NCBI RefSeq assembly: GCF_051014685.1
Contig: NC_135058.1
Location: forward strand, 16,432,811 to 16,496,810
Origin: Ptiloglossa arizonensis
Taxonomy: Eukaryota; Arthropoda; Insecta; Hymenoptera; Colletidae
Direction of reading: 5' to 3'
DNA: 64,000 nt
The position numbers were made by a program, and so were the translations under genes. Below the pieces are notes generated by a model. That model ran no database searches. It was not told where the DNA came from and was given only the letters and a program-made list of their open reading frames with translations. Positions 35,401-46,405 of the stretch are shown here, in pieces (the stretch's first letter is position 1; every line of letters begins with the position of its first letter).

Positions 35401-38400
35401 AAGGCATCGTTGTCTCTATTATCCGTGAAAAATAAATAGAAAACACTTCTCTGGGTATTTTTAATCTCGAATGTAAATAGAAGGAAGTTGCCGTAACGGT
35501 GCTCGGTTATTTTATTAAACTAGGAAAAGGTTACTAATCTTCCTCTCGGAGCGTAAACGGCCGTGGCGAAGCAGCAGCAACAGCGGCGGCGAGGCTGGCA
35601 GAAATTACGTCGACGTAAGTAAGTGTTGCGTTTGCATGAAATACGAGCTATCTCCATTCGGTGACTCGGCCTAGGTATCGCGCGCGATTGCAGCCCACCG
35701 CAAGCGTTAATGCACAAACATCTTCCTCGCGTGGATCTCCACCGGCTCAGGGTTATCCCGGCCTGCCTCAATAACGAGTGCCAACCGCTAGGATTCTCCT
35801 TGCCCCGAAGGTCACGTTTTGTTTATATTTGTCGAGCCGCGACACACGCCAAACTTCTCGATTCAATCGGGAGAGTCGCGTAGTATCTGGCTAATTACCA
35901 GCGGAGGGACAAAGTTGAGAAAAGTTCGAGCGTTATCCAACGAAATCAATGGAAACGAAAAAAAGGAAAAAAAAAAACAAACTTCTCGAACGACCGCACG
36001 GATTCCGTGTTGCTTCGAGGCTCGTTCCACGGATCGGTCCGTGTGCTCGAGACCTGGATAAATAACTTCTCGAATACCGCGAATACGATCGTATTGTTCT
36101 TTCCGTTTCGACGTCCACGTGGGCGATGTATGACGTAACGGTACGAGAGTTTTTATAAATTGACGGGTGGGTGTTCTCGGTGTCATAACTACGTGTTCTC
36201 GTAGGTCGAAAACGTGAGTCTTGCCGTCTATGGTTGCGCGAACCGAACGCGAACATTGCGAATGGAGTCTTGCGTTCTTTCCGCGAAGTTAGAAGAACCG
36301 ATGACGGTATATACGACAGAGGCGTGTGTACGATTACACGGCGCTACGTCGTAAGTAAAATTTGGTTGTCAATAATAGTACGTGTTTTTGTAAAATAAAC
36401 TTGGGAACCCTTTACAGAGTACTACATACTCTTGATGAGCAAACGATTGTCATTTTTGGCACAGTAATACCTAATCCGCTAAACAAACCGGGACGAGAAA
36501 CGTTTCGAATCGAATAATAACGTATGGAATTTTTTTTTTCAAAATTTTGCAAGCGTTCGTAAAATACGGCGTGTAGAACACGCGATTGCGAGTGGAATCG
36601 GCACCGTGAAAAACTGAAACGCTCTGATTCGCGACACGCTGGTATACGTAAATTATCGCGGGAGTATCGTTAACCCTGTCGAGACACATAATTTTCGATA
36701 GACGCGCGTGCAAGCAACACCGTACGAAGTACGCGCGCGCTGTATCTTTGATTACAGGGACGCGTGACGCGCGATTCGCTTGAAATTACATTCCATTGAT
36801 TTCGGCGTAACCGAGGACTAATTATCGACGAGACTCGCGACGTTATTCATCACAGGTCGTTCCGAGCGATCGGTTCGTTTCGTTATCGGCACACGCGTCC
36901 ACGTATACGCGCAATCAACGTAATAACGATTATTCGGGAATTTCCCCGCCCGCGTCCCTCGACGCCGCTCGGTAAACGATAAACGAGCAAACAAACGGAC
37001 CTCGTTTTTTCCACATAATCTCGATACCTCGAGTTGAATAACTCTACGGACAACACCTGCGGAATTTTCAACCGAGAATGCCAGGTTCTCGTTGTCCCGC
37101 GTTTTGAAAGCGTAATTATATCTTGAGCGTTTATTGTGTCCCTAAGAAAGGTGAAAGGAAGTTCGCTCCAAACTATTCCATTGGTCTCGGCGATCTCTTT
37201 TGATTTCTATAACCTCGATTCCGAATGAATTATTATGCCGGCCGCTTGGAGTTTTACTTCGCTCAATGCACTCGACGCATTGTTTCATTTTCTGACTGCT
37301 ACCAACGGATCTACCACCGTTGAAATATTATTTTAAATTAATGCAATTTGTACGTTTGCATTCGAGAGTTCCTTTTTCTTTTTCTCTTCTTTTTTCTCTA
37401 TACTCGGTGCACGATAAGTCGGATCGAGCACGAGTGAAAATTATCGCGCGGAAGTTGAAACAAACAGGACCGAGGGATCGTTCCGTAATTAACGTAAAAC
37501 AAAGCTGTGTTTCATCGCTACGGTAATTCCGATGGAATTTTCTTCCAATTAGAAATAAATAAAGAAACGTTGTCTTCGCAGTCGCATCGAGGACACGTTA
37601 CGACTCGCCGATGGAAAACAAATTACAGGGCAGTGTGTAACTCGAAAAAGCAATCTCATTCCGGAACGAAGGACAATATTACGGTGCCCTAAATGCACTC
37701 CAGTTCGGAGAACGGTCCGCGCAACGATTTTCCCTGCCATTTTCTCTTTCTCCACGAGTTTTGGAACAGGTTCAAGCTCATTAGCCCGGTATCGCTAATA
37801 CCGCCAGCGATACGTTGCTGGAAACGTTACCGCGTTCCGCGTCGATTCTCTCCTTCGTCTGTCGGTCTAACGCGACGAGGGAATCAATTTTCAAACAATC
37901 GACGAAACAATCGATCGATGGACGATTCGGAGAACGTCGACCAAAGAAATAAAAAAAAATGGATCACGGGGAGCAAAGATTGCAAATATTGTATAATATC
38001 GCACCGTTGGAACAATATTAACGTAAAATTTTTCTAACGAATTCAGCTTTGAACGCGATTGAAGTTTCCAGCGAGAATGAAAACAAAGAAAAGCGAAGGG
38101 AAGAAAGAAAAGCGAAGAATGAAATCGGGAGAGTTCGTAGCCAGGAGTGGTCGGTTTCAATTCCGAAATAAGGACGTCGAATAAATAGTCGCAATCGTCG
38201 GAAAAAACACTTACGGGCTCGTAAGTGGACCAAACTCTAACTAGAGAGGAGGAAAGCGAAGCTGTGCAGCGGTTTCCGGTAATCGCGAGGCCCGAAGCGA
38301 GCTTGTTCCGAAATGTTTCGGTGCACTTCAGCAGAAGAGGCGGACACAAGTACATCGCCTCTCCGCCTGTCCGCTCGGGTGTCTTGTAATTAGCAAGTTT

Positions 38401-41400
38401 CCATCTAGCAGCCTCTGAAATTGTGGCGTTTCGCGAACTGTATCACGTTCCTCGGAAAACGAAACTCGCTGTCTGCGCAGACCTAATTTACCTCGCGCGA
38501 AATTAAACTCAAGTTCAACCGAGGTGTAATTAACCGAAATCCGACTCGAATCTGGCCAGATATAATTGAGGGCTGATGCAACCTCGACTCGAACCTACTC
38601 GAAATTGGTAGAATTTAACCGAATCTTAACCCTGACTCGAGTCGAAGCGAACCTGGCTCGAACCTGAACTGATTCCTTCCACCCAAGACGAAGAGAGTTT
38701 CTCTTAAACGTAACTGTATTTCATTCGAAACGTAAAAGTCTAATTCGACGTGCTCGAGACTGACTCGAGCACGAGGGAACATGAGCTAACTTGAGAATTA
38801 AATACGACCGAATCGAGATATTTGAAGAAAACTTAACCCAATTTGAACTCGGAGTTGATATACCTTATCTCGGAACTATCCAAATGTAATCGAATATAAC
38901 GTTATTCGTATCCAATTGAACGTAACTAGAGTCTGACCTAACCTAACTTAATTCAACGTAAATTCTTCCAAGACTTAAATTCTTCTTTTCAAATTTAACG
39001 GTACGTTAAGACAAAGTTTAAATGTAATTTTCTAACAGGTAGTTAAACACGAATCGCTCGTAGCGAGAACGGTAGCAAGGTTTTCGAGATTATGTCAAAT
39101 AATAAAATACACGTTTGATCATTGAAGAGTAACGTGTGGTCCGAACGGGTTAATTAAGCTACAGCGAAACTAAGTTGAAGTAATGTTCTCCGATCCATGA
39201 TCCGACATACCCTTAATCAAAGTTTAACTAAAATGGAAGCCGCGTTACAACTTGGATTCAAACTGAAACGAACTACTGACGGTTTTCGGAGCGTTTCGCG
39301 TAACGATGGATGGTTCGACGAAATTATTTCCAGAGAAGTTCGATAAATTATCAAGTTAACGAATGTCCACCGATTTCGACTTCGCGTTAGAAAAATCTTC
39401 CTCAACCTCGATAAGATTCATTTTCAACGTAAACCTTAAAATTAAATTGTCGGTAATGGAGTACGGGAAGTGTGCACCAGACTTTTAATTACGACACACG
39501 GCAGCTTTTTTTTTTTTATCAACGATGCGGCAAAGTCGTTCCCTTTTTCCAAAAAAAAAAAAAAAAGCATTTATATTTTAATTAATATTCGCGGTTTGTA
39601 GCATTGCAATGAGATTGCACCGCTATTACCGTGTATGTTGCACATTTGACGTCCAATTAACTGCTGCGCCCTGATAAACGACGTTTTTGCTAAGAATTTA
39701 TTTCGTTAAATTATTTCTACGTATTACATCCGTTTCTCCTATTCGTGATAAACTTTTTAGATATTATTTCACGAGACTTATTTCAGAGATCCGCTAATGA
39801 AAATATTTATCAATCAACAGGCATGATATTTTAATCACCATAATTATGAAAACGAATATTACCAACGCCTTGTGCATTATTTTTTAAAGGTTGCTAGGGT
39901 GCAAGGCGGAACCGGGTCATTTTTTGTAATAAACTACTTTGTCAGATTTCTATTTTCGTACCTTAAACTACATTCTCGAATATTCAACAACGACGATAAA
40001 CGGTACTGTTAATTACAAGATATTTCGCGAACAGTTGAGTTGCGTCAGTTTAACGAACGTGATTGGACACTCGATGGCGGTCATATGATATCTAACGAAG
40101 AGTGGGAGTAAGAGTAAGAAGGGGAGTGGAACAAGAGTAGAATAGGAATCTTAAGATCGGACAGGGCGAGGCTGTGGCTGACAAGGTGAGCGAAGAGAAA
40201 TCACGAGAAAGTTTACGATTGCTAAATTGCCGATAGGAAGTACAAGATACGTTATCGTTAACTTAACCAACGAAGGGGAGAAGCGTTAGACGTTAGATAT
40301 AATTATATCGATGATGTAAAATATTTATTAATCGATAACAAACTTGACCGAGTTCCACCGATGGTTACGAAAACTTCAAAGATATTCTTTCGTTAAAGGG
40401 CGTATTATTTTTGATTGCTGACAGACGACGATAATTACGATGAACAAAGATATTACCTATTCCAATTTTTTTTGGTTTTCTTTCAAACTTTTCCTCTATA
40501 TTCTCCAATGAAGAGCAAATTAAACGAAATTGCACACTTACGCGACACTTTCGTCAATTATAATAGTATTCGAGCAACTCGATAGAAGGTATTCGATTTT
40601 GTTAATTTTTCAAGAATTCTTCAATCGTACCAGCTAACAGTGTTACCCGGAAGCATCGAATTTTCTGATGATAATTTAAAACCATCCGTTCCCACGAAAG
40701 AACATCTTTCGATCTCCTCTCGAAAGATCACACGCGTCAGAGACAATATCAAAGATCCGTAGCCATCGTCGAGAAGCAACAGTCTTTGCTTTTACACCGA
40801 TATTGGATTCGGTTTAAGTTAACGCGTAAATTGACGCAAAGCTAGCAGTTCCCCGGTTAGTCAATGCCTGGATGATCCGTGTTCCGTGTGGTAATTGTAC
40901 CTCGTGAACAGTCACTGTACTAATCGTGTCGCGTACAGAACATTTCGTCTTTAATCGACTGGCACGGGTCTGCTAATCAGATTAACGAATTATCGGATTT
41001 GTACGAACGGACGAACGAACGAACGGTCTCGAACGCTTCCTAGCCCCGTTCAATTCGCTTTTAATCTATCACCAAGTCTTCGATGGACATTTCCCTGTTT
41101 CCGTTCCACCTTCCGCGTTCCTAAGGACAAATGAGGCTTCTTCCCCGACAGTGGTTAATCGATTAAAGTTCCTTTATTCGGGCATATCTGGAACGACTCC
41201 TTGCCGGACCGATGGGAGTCACTTTTTCACGTTCAACGCCGGGTTCGTTCGTACGAAATGAAATTGCTTCACCTGACCGATTGGACGTTCCATTGTTATC
41301 GACAGGGCATACTTTTTGCGATCGAACGAAACGTACAGTGCTCGAAAACTGTTCATTTATAATATCGAAAACTACTCGAGGTAATTGATTCTTTTATTAT

Positions 41401-44400
41401 CGCTATCCGTTGGGTGTCTCTGCAGAGACGGAGCACAGAGATTCCATCGTTCTATTCTCCGAGTAGATTTTTTACTTCAACGGTAAAATCCCTTCGATCG
41501 ATCGATATTACAATTGTTACGATTTCCTTACCTTGGGGACACCTTGCAAAAAAATTGGTCGGTCTACGTGTAACGTGATATGTATCGATATGTTCTGAAA
41601 GGACTGTGACTGATCCTACCTTGCTGCTCTCGTACACTAAAGTGTTCGTTCTGTTTGTCGAGGGAGTAACAAGAAATGAAGAAGATTTGCACGGTGGGAG
41701 CCACGGACGATGGTAAAAATATTGTTACACGTATGTACGCTTTGAAAATCGAGCGTGTCGAATGATTCGAGTTTCTTTTATCTTGTAGATGGAGCTTGAT
41801 GTATAATTGTGTAGAGCTGCCTGATCAGCTTCCTGCCAGTCGTGAAACGCTAATCGCATGCAACACAACGAGAGCCACAAAATTCAGCCACGTCTACGCT
41901 TGTCAATGCATCCGAAGGACTTTCCTCTATGAAGCTCATGCCACTGGAAAGAAGCTGCACTTGTTTGGAGAAAACTGGCCCGACTCGTTCTTTCCTACGA
42001 ATTCTCGTCATCGTTCGCCTTTCCAATTAATTTCACTCCGGTCGAATGACTCCAATGCACCTTCCTTCTTTCGTTCCTTCTACGTTTTGCCAGTTTTTGC
42101 CAGAAAATTACAAACTAAATTGCCAAACATATCCAGACAGCGCTAGAGACAAGTCTTCGGATAATTGCTAACATCTACGTTGGTCTATTCGTTAAAAATG
42201 AATGTCGGTTCTCGAACCTGCTGTTTGTTCCGAGATTATTCCTCTTCGCTTATCGATCGATTAGTTCAACCGTCGAATAACGTTAAAAGAAAGGAACGGG
42301 CGATAAATTACGATACGTCGAGGATAATCGAAAAAAGAGATCTCACGGGGTTCCGCATCGTCCCCGTTTACCGCCATGTCCGTAACCGCTTTGTGAACGC
42401 GATACGTGTACGTCGATAGCATTTAATACGATCGGATCAATTTATAGCGTGTCACAGAAATCATTGTCCGGATGAAGAATTTCGTGCAACGAATAAAAGA
42501 TAAACAACCTTTTATTCGTTACTCGTTCGGATAAAGATCAGAATTTGAATTTTTTAGAATGGAATTCTTTTTACATCGGACGAATAAAAAAGTCATAAAT
42601 CACTGTACGTTGGTTATATTCGTTATCTGCTCGAATATTTTACCTCCCTCTCGAGCGTTACAGCCTACCGATCGATTTAAAGAGGAGCCAGTCTGGTAAA
42701 TTTAGACGAAGAAAACGATCTTTTATTTTTCCACTTTCTCCAAGATTCAAGCCGTGAATGTTATCTTGAAAAAATTGCTAATATCGGCTACGTTACACGA
42801 GTTACGCGTGTATCGATTTTCATTACGATCCAATTATTCTTTCGCAGAAGCAAAAATAATAAAACCGAATTTTCGTCGCAAAATACCAGGACTGCCCTCT
42901 TACTTACTCGACCATTTTACGACTTGACGTTTTTCAAAAAATGTACCGTTCTTGACGAGCTACTGGCACAGATACGTACATGCATCTAAAATCTTGGATT
43001 CGTGTCGCTCTGAAAAACTATTGCAGCGATCGTTTCGATCGTCGAACGTAACCAGGAATGAATATCGTTTAACCAATACAGTTGCACGTCTTTGGGAGAA
43101 ACTTAACGCGCACGATAAATGCGCAGACACGTGTTTCGTGCAATCCAGAACGGCGAAATGATATTTTTGCGCTCAATGCACTTCTTACACGCTTCTGGAA
43201 AAACATTTTCAATGTTTAACGTCGCACATGCAGTACTGTCCAGACGTTTCGGGGTCACTGTTAATATCAATTGCGTATCGATATTTCGTTTCATCCTGCG
43301 TTTATTAATACTCGTAGCAAGATTTCTCGAAAAAACTAAGAACTTGCGGAAATTCGTGTACTTTAACTATTTCTCAACCTCTATTTAAGTTTATCGTTCT
43401 TCGACAAATTCGCATTGAATACAGTTGCAATATTGGAAAATTGTTGCATCGAAGAATCGTTAATTTTTCATTCGATTTTGAAGTTTTTGTCATACGAGTA
43501 GGAAACAACGCGCGACTCCGAACGCAGGAACGATACTGTACGTCCAACAGAGGACGTCCACCAACTTCTCCGAATTTAAACCGTACACCTCGATATCCAA
43601 TTCCGCGAACGAATACGATCCTTTTTCTATCAATTCGTTTCCCCAGCAATTCCTTCAAAACCGTCGGTCGGTTCCGTTCTATCTGGCAATGTACATTCGA
43701 TCGATCCTCCGAGCGTTGCGCCGATTCTCCTCGATTTTCATCGACTAAAGATCGAGAACGTGTCCCGAGAAGTGTCCCGAGGCGGGCTCTGTCTCGAAAA
43801 CGGTCTATCATTCGCGCGATTTCCTTCAAACGGAAACAAAAAGACACCTAAGACCGACCAGCGAAGCGCTAAACAACGAAAAACACCTCGTTCCTTGGTG
43901 CGTGATCAGATAACTATTATATATCATGCAAAAACATAATTAACCATTTTCAGCCGGCCATACACAGACAGATGTAACAGGATTGGCCTTGAAATCATTG
44001 TTCGATAAAAAACGGGGTTATTCTCCGTAGAAAAATTCGTCCAAGCGACAAAATAATTTTTCTTCGGGAGAAGGTTAATCTTTTTTTTTTATCGGAGAAT
44101 CTTGGGTATTGATCGGACACTAATATTCATCGCTCGATGAGTGCACGATCATTGATGAAGAAGAAAGCTTCTACGAATGATAATTACTTTTGTACGTTTT
44201 AATCGATTACCCCGTTTTGGAGTATACCGTTCTCGGCCAACCCTCTGTAAAGAGTGCAAAACAAGAGTTACAGGGTGTCTCTAAAAGTACAAGAGTTTGC
44301 GTTTTACTTAGCAAAAAGCAACTTTATGTTTCCTATGATAATCGATCGCGATTTATTCGGATCGGAGATCGAGTATTTAAAGAATTGATAATTTTCAAGT

Positions 44401-46405
44401 GTACAATATCGTTAAATGTACATTTTTGTACGAAACTTGATTACGTTTCGAAAGTGTCGAAATTTTGGACGACGAATTTAATACCGTGTTCTTAAATTTT
44501 TGAAAATCATTCGAACGATGCGCATTGCAATCGTTTATCACGCGGAGATCGAATCTCTGATAGATTCAGAGACGAGCCTGTAACATCGACAATTTTACAC
44601 TTTGCATATAGATAAACATCCACAAACGAAAGAATCTCAACTTATCGGGTAGTAAATGCAATTTTTATCAAAAACGGTTCCAGTGAACCGTCTAATTGGA
44701 AATACTTCCCTGCACGATCTTCTGCACGGTATTTGTACGATACAATCGAACTCGTTATCTCTTGGATAAGTCCGATCGATACGAGTGCAATACGAGTTAT
44801 TTCTGTTGCTCGATAACGACATATGTAAATAAAGTTATTTTGCACCAGTATATACTTTTCTACACGTGCAAGGTGTTATATAGATCGTATCGTACCTTTT
44901 TTCCCCCGTTCAAGATAAGAAAGGAAAAAAAATGGCGAAAGAAAGTTAGACGATATCGTAACAAAATCTATGTCTATGACCTCGTTCGTTTTATAAGAAC
45001 GACGATGTATATGTAAACTGAAATTGTACTTTTTTTTCACAAAATCGTTTTGTTTTTAAGGTATCGATTTTTCTCGTCGTTCTAGGTGCAAAAGTATTGG
45101 ACGATGTTCGACGAACGAATAAGATAGTATTTTCAAATGTTCGTCCACTGGAACATTTTTAATTAAAAATTGCACTCTCCCTATTGTTCCGAGTTGTGTT
45201 CGGACAGAAGAATTTGGCCGCTCAAGATTACTCCCTCCGCTATGAATTTCGTTCGATACAATCCCAACATTGACAACGTTACCATATGTTGTCACTAGAC
45301 GATTCGTTACTTTCACTTTCGCTATTTGCAAGGGTACACTACGGAGGTTGATCCTTTCGAGATTTTAAATAATTTTTTAGAGTAAATCTAGAGGACGAAT
45401 AACGATATTCCGTAGAATATTTCGTTCCACTGCGTAGCACTTGTGAACAATTGACATCTGTCCCATAAAATACTTTAACAAAGTCGGCGTTACACGTCAG
45501 ACAATGTACGCGCGACAGTAACAAATTTCTATTTCATGTCTGTGTAAATAAACGAAGCGTGGACTCTAGACCAGTGTCACAATTTTAAAATATTCAGTTG
45601 CTTCGTTAAATACATATAATTTACTTCGCGTAATTAAAAGTATACTCTGCACTCGTACGTGTCTATACGTGTATATTAGATAAACCGACCGAGTGTTTAC
45701 ATAAGACACACGCGCATGCGCGTGTATACATTTAATTACGTAAAATATATGTTGAATATTCGAAATAAAAGTTGAAAAAGTATTCGCAGTCGTAGGATTC
45801 GAAGCTCGGTTACTCCGCTAGGAAATCGGTCACTGCTCCTGACGGTCCATCGCCATCTTCTTGTAAAAATATTTAAACTTAAAATCTCTCCACCGAACAG
45901 ATGTCAATTGTTTTCGAAACGAACATTCCATAGGTTACAATGGTTCGACCTCTAGACTCACGTCCGGAAATTCCGTAAAACTGGTCCGGATAGCAATCAC
46001 AGGGTCGATAAGGAAGTTCCCTTGTTGGCCGATGGTGTAAATAAAGCGACGGTTCGGCCAAGCGATACGCCGTAAAGGAGAAGGGGGGACGTTGGCTCGG
46101 TGGCCTTGAACGGTCAAACTTTCACGCGGCGACAGTAGGTTTCTTTCGTTCGCGGAGACTCTGGGCGCATATACATACACATAGAGATCTAGTGATGATG
46201 GAACTAGACGAGGAGGGACTCACGCGACAAGCTCGCCGAAGAACCTGATCTTCCTGTGGCAGGTGTCGAGTAGGGAAAGACGCGAGGAGACCGTCGAGCC
46301 GCTGGCGGCGGCGCCGTGGTGGACCGGCGTCGGCGGGGCCGATAGGGTCGAGGACGTCGAGGCGGAAGAGTCCTGAAGGACGACGCGCGCCGGCGAGCGC
46401 AGCAT
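29413..46405 (-). CDS. Mob2: MOB kinase activator-like 2 (Mob2)
   Basis: Minus-strand coding exons are 46,405-46,224, 32,826-32,572, 31,944-31,820, 30,815-30,588 and 29,483-29,413. All phases match, giving 286 residues. MOB proteins bind and activate NDR/LATS kinases; fly Mob2 partners Tricornered in cell-shape control. The N-terminal exon is isoform-type, Ser/Thr/Ala-rich, and ends KIRFFGELVA, joining KARRKEKDAG in phase. The MOB domain follows: LVDLPPGLDYNEWLASHTLA, ISEFCTMTGC (zinc ligands C-x4-C), YLWFDEKGKKTRVAAPQYID, FPTKYANEFPSSFES and HVVAHIYHCHF (the two zinc histidines), then NLIDPKETEIL. The tail is Ser/Thr-rich and ends QETPTTTT. Reading through the exon 4 donor would instead add KLCLLKIDTIM and stop at 30,550, a possible alternative C-terminus. 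The start ATG is the first in its frame after a stop, but other first exons may exist given the 13.4-kb first intron. Confidence 0.93.
29484..32571 (-). other. Mob2 3' introns
   Basis: Introns are 29,484-30,587, 30,816-31,819 and 31,945-32,571. They are AT-rich with homopolymer runs. I see no nested gene, RNA or mobile element. Confidence 0.6.
34345..34470. mobile_element. Possible mariner-like terminal fragment
   Basis: The words TTGGGTTGTACGGAAAGTTT followed by an AT-rich stretch resemble the termini of hymenopteran mariner elements, which often start with GGTTG and a CGGAAAG-type word. No transposase remains and no matching opposite end is seen nearby. This rests on resemblance alone. Confidence 0.3.
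38490..38960. repeat. Degenerate CTCGAACCT / CCTAACCTAA repeat field
   Basis: Variants of GACTCGAACCT, AACCGAA and CCTAACCTAA recur at irregular spacing on one strand. A smaller field of complementary words (GGGTCTGGGTTAG, CTAGGTTAG) occurs at about 62,560-62,585. It looks like decayed simple repeat and is not coding. Confidence 0.45.
39590..39690. promoter_or_regulatory. Candidate conserved non-coding element in Mob2 intron 1
   Basis: A balanced, homopolymer-free block with ATTAAT, CCAATTAACTG and CCTGATAAACG words between A/T-rich flanks. It resembles homeodomain/GATA-type enhancer DNA. Judged by texture only. Confidence 0.25.
40840..41330. promoter_or_regulatory. Candidate conserved non-coding elements in Mob2 intron 1
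   Basis: Two blocks (about 40,840-41,000 and 41,100-41,330) have dense TAATC, GATTA and GATAA-type words, including GCTAATCAGATTAACG near 40,973 and GGTTAATCGATTAAAG near 41,153. Between them lies a short (CGAA)n tract. Their composition differs from the surrounding CpG-rich intron. Confidence 0.25.
45706..45731. repeat. Alternating purine-pyrimidine tract with 18-bp palindrome
   Basis: Twenty-six bases alternate purine and pyrimidine without a break. The core ACACGCGCATGCGCGTGT (45,708-45,725) is a perfect palindrome. Such tracts adopt Z-DNA or cruciform shapes readily. It lies about 0.5 kb 3' of the Mob2 first-exon donor. Confidence 0.8.

Larger units (their letters stand above)
32827..46223 (-). 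other. Mob2 first coding intron (13.4 kb)
   Basis: The intron is defined by donor GTGAGT at 46,223 and acceptor TTCGTAG at 32,827. It is CpG-rich, unlike the downstream introns. It contains a possible mariner-type terminus (34,345-34,470), a degenerate CTCGAACCT-type repeat field (38,490-38,960), conserved-looking blocks (39,590-39,690, 40,840-41,000, 41,100-41,330) and a Z-DNA-prone palindrome (45,706-45,731). Long first introns in developmental genes usually hold enhancers and alternative promoters. No nested coding gene is supported. Confidence 0.55.

Noticed and set aside
41796..42146. 116-codon plus-strand frame inside Mob2 intron 1
   Set aside because: No motif, no splice context and mixed composition; treated as chance.
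43374..43851. Two long frames on opposite strands over the same DNA
   Set aside because: Complementary stop-poor frames in CpG-rich DNA; neither shows a domain.
45780..45850. GATTCGAA-containing segment considered as a minus-strand tRNA
   Set aside because: No T-arm or acceptor stem pairs; the cloverleaf cannot be formed.
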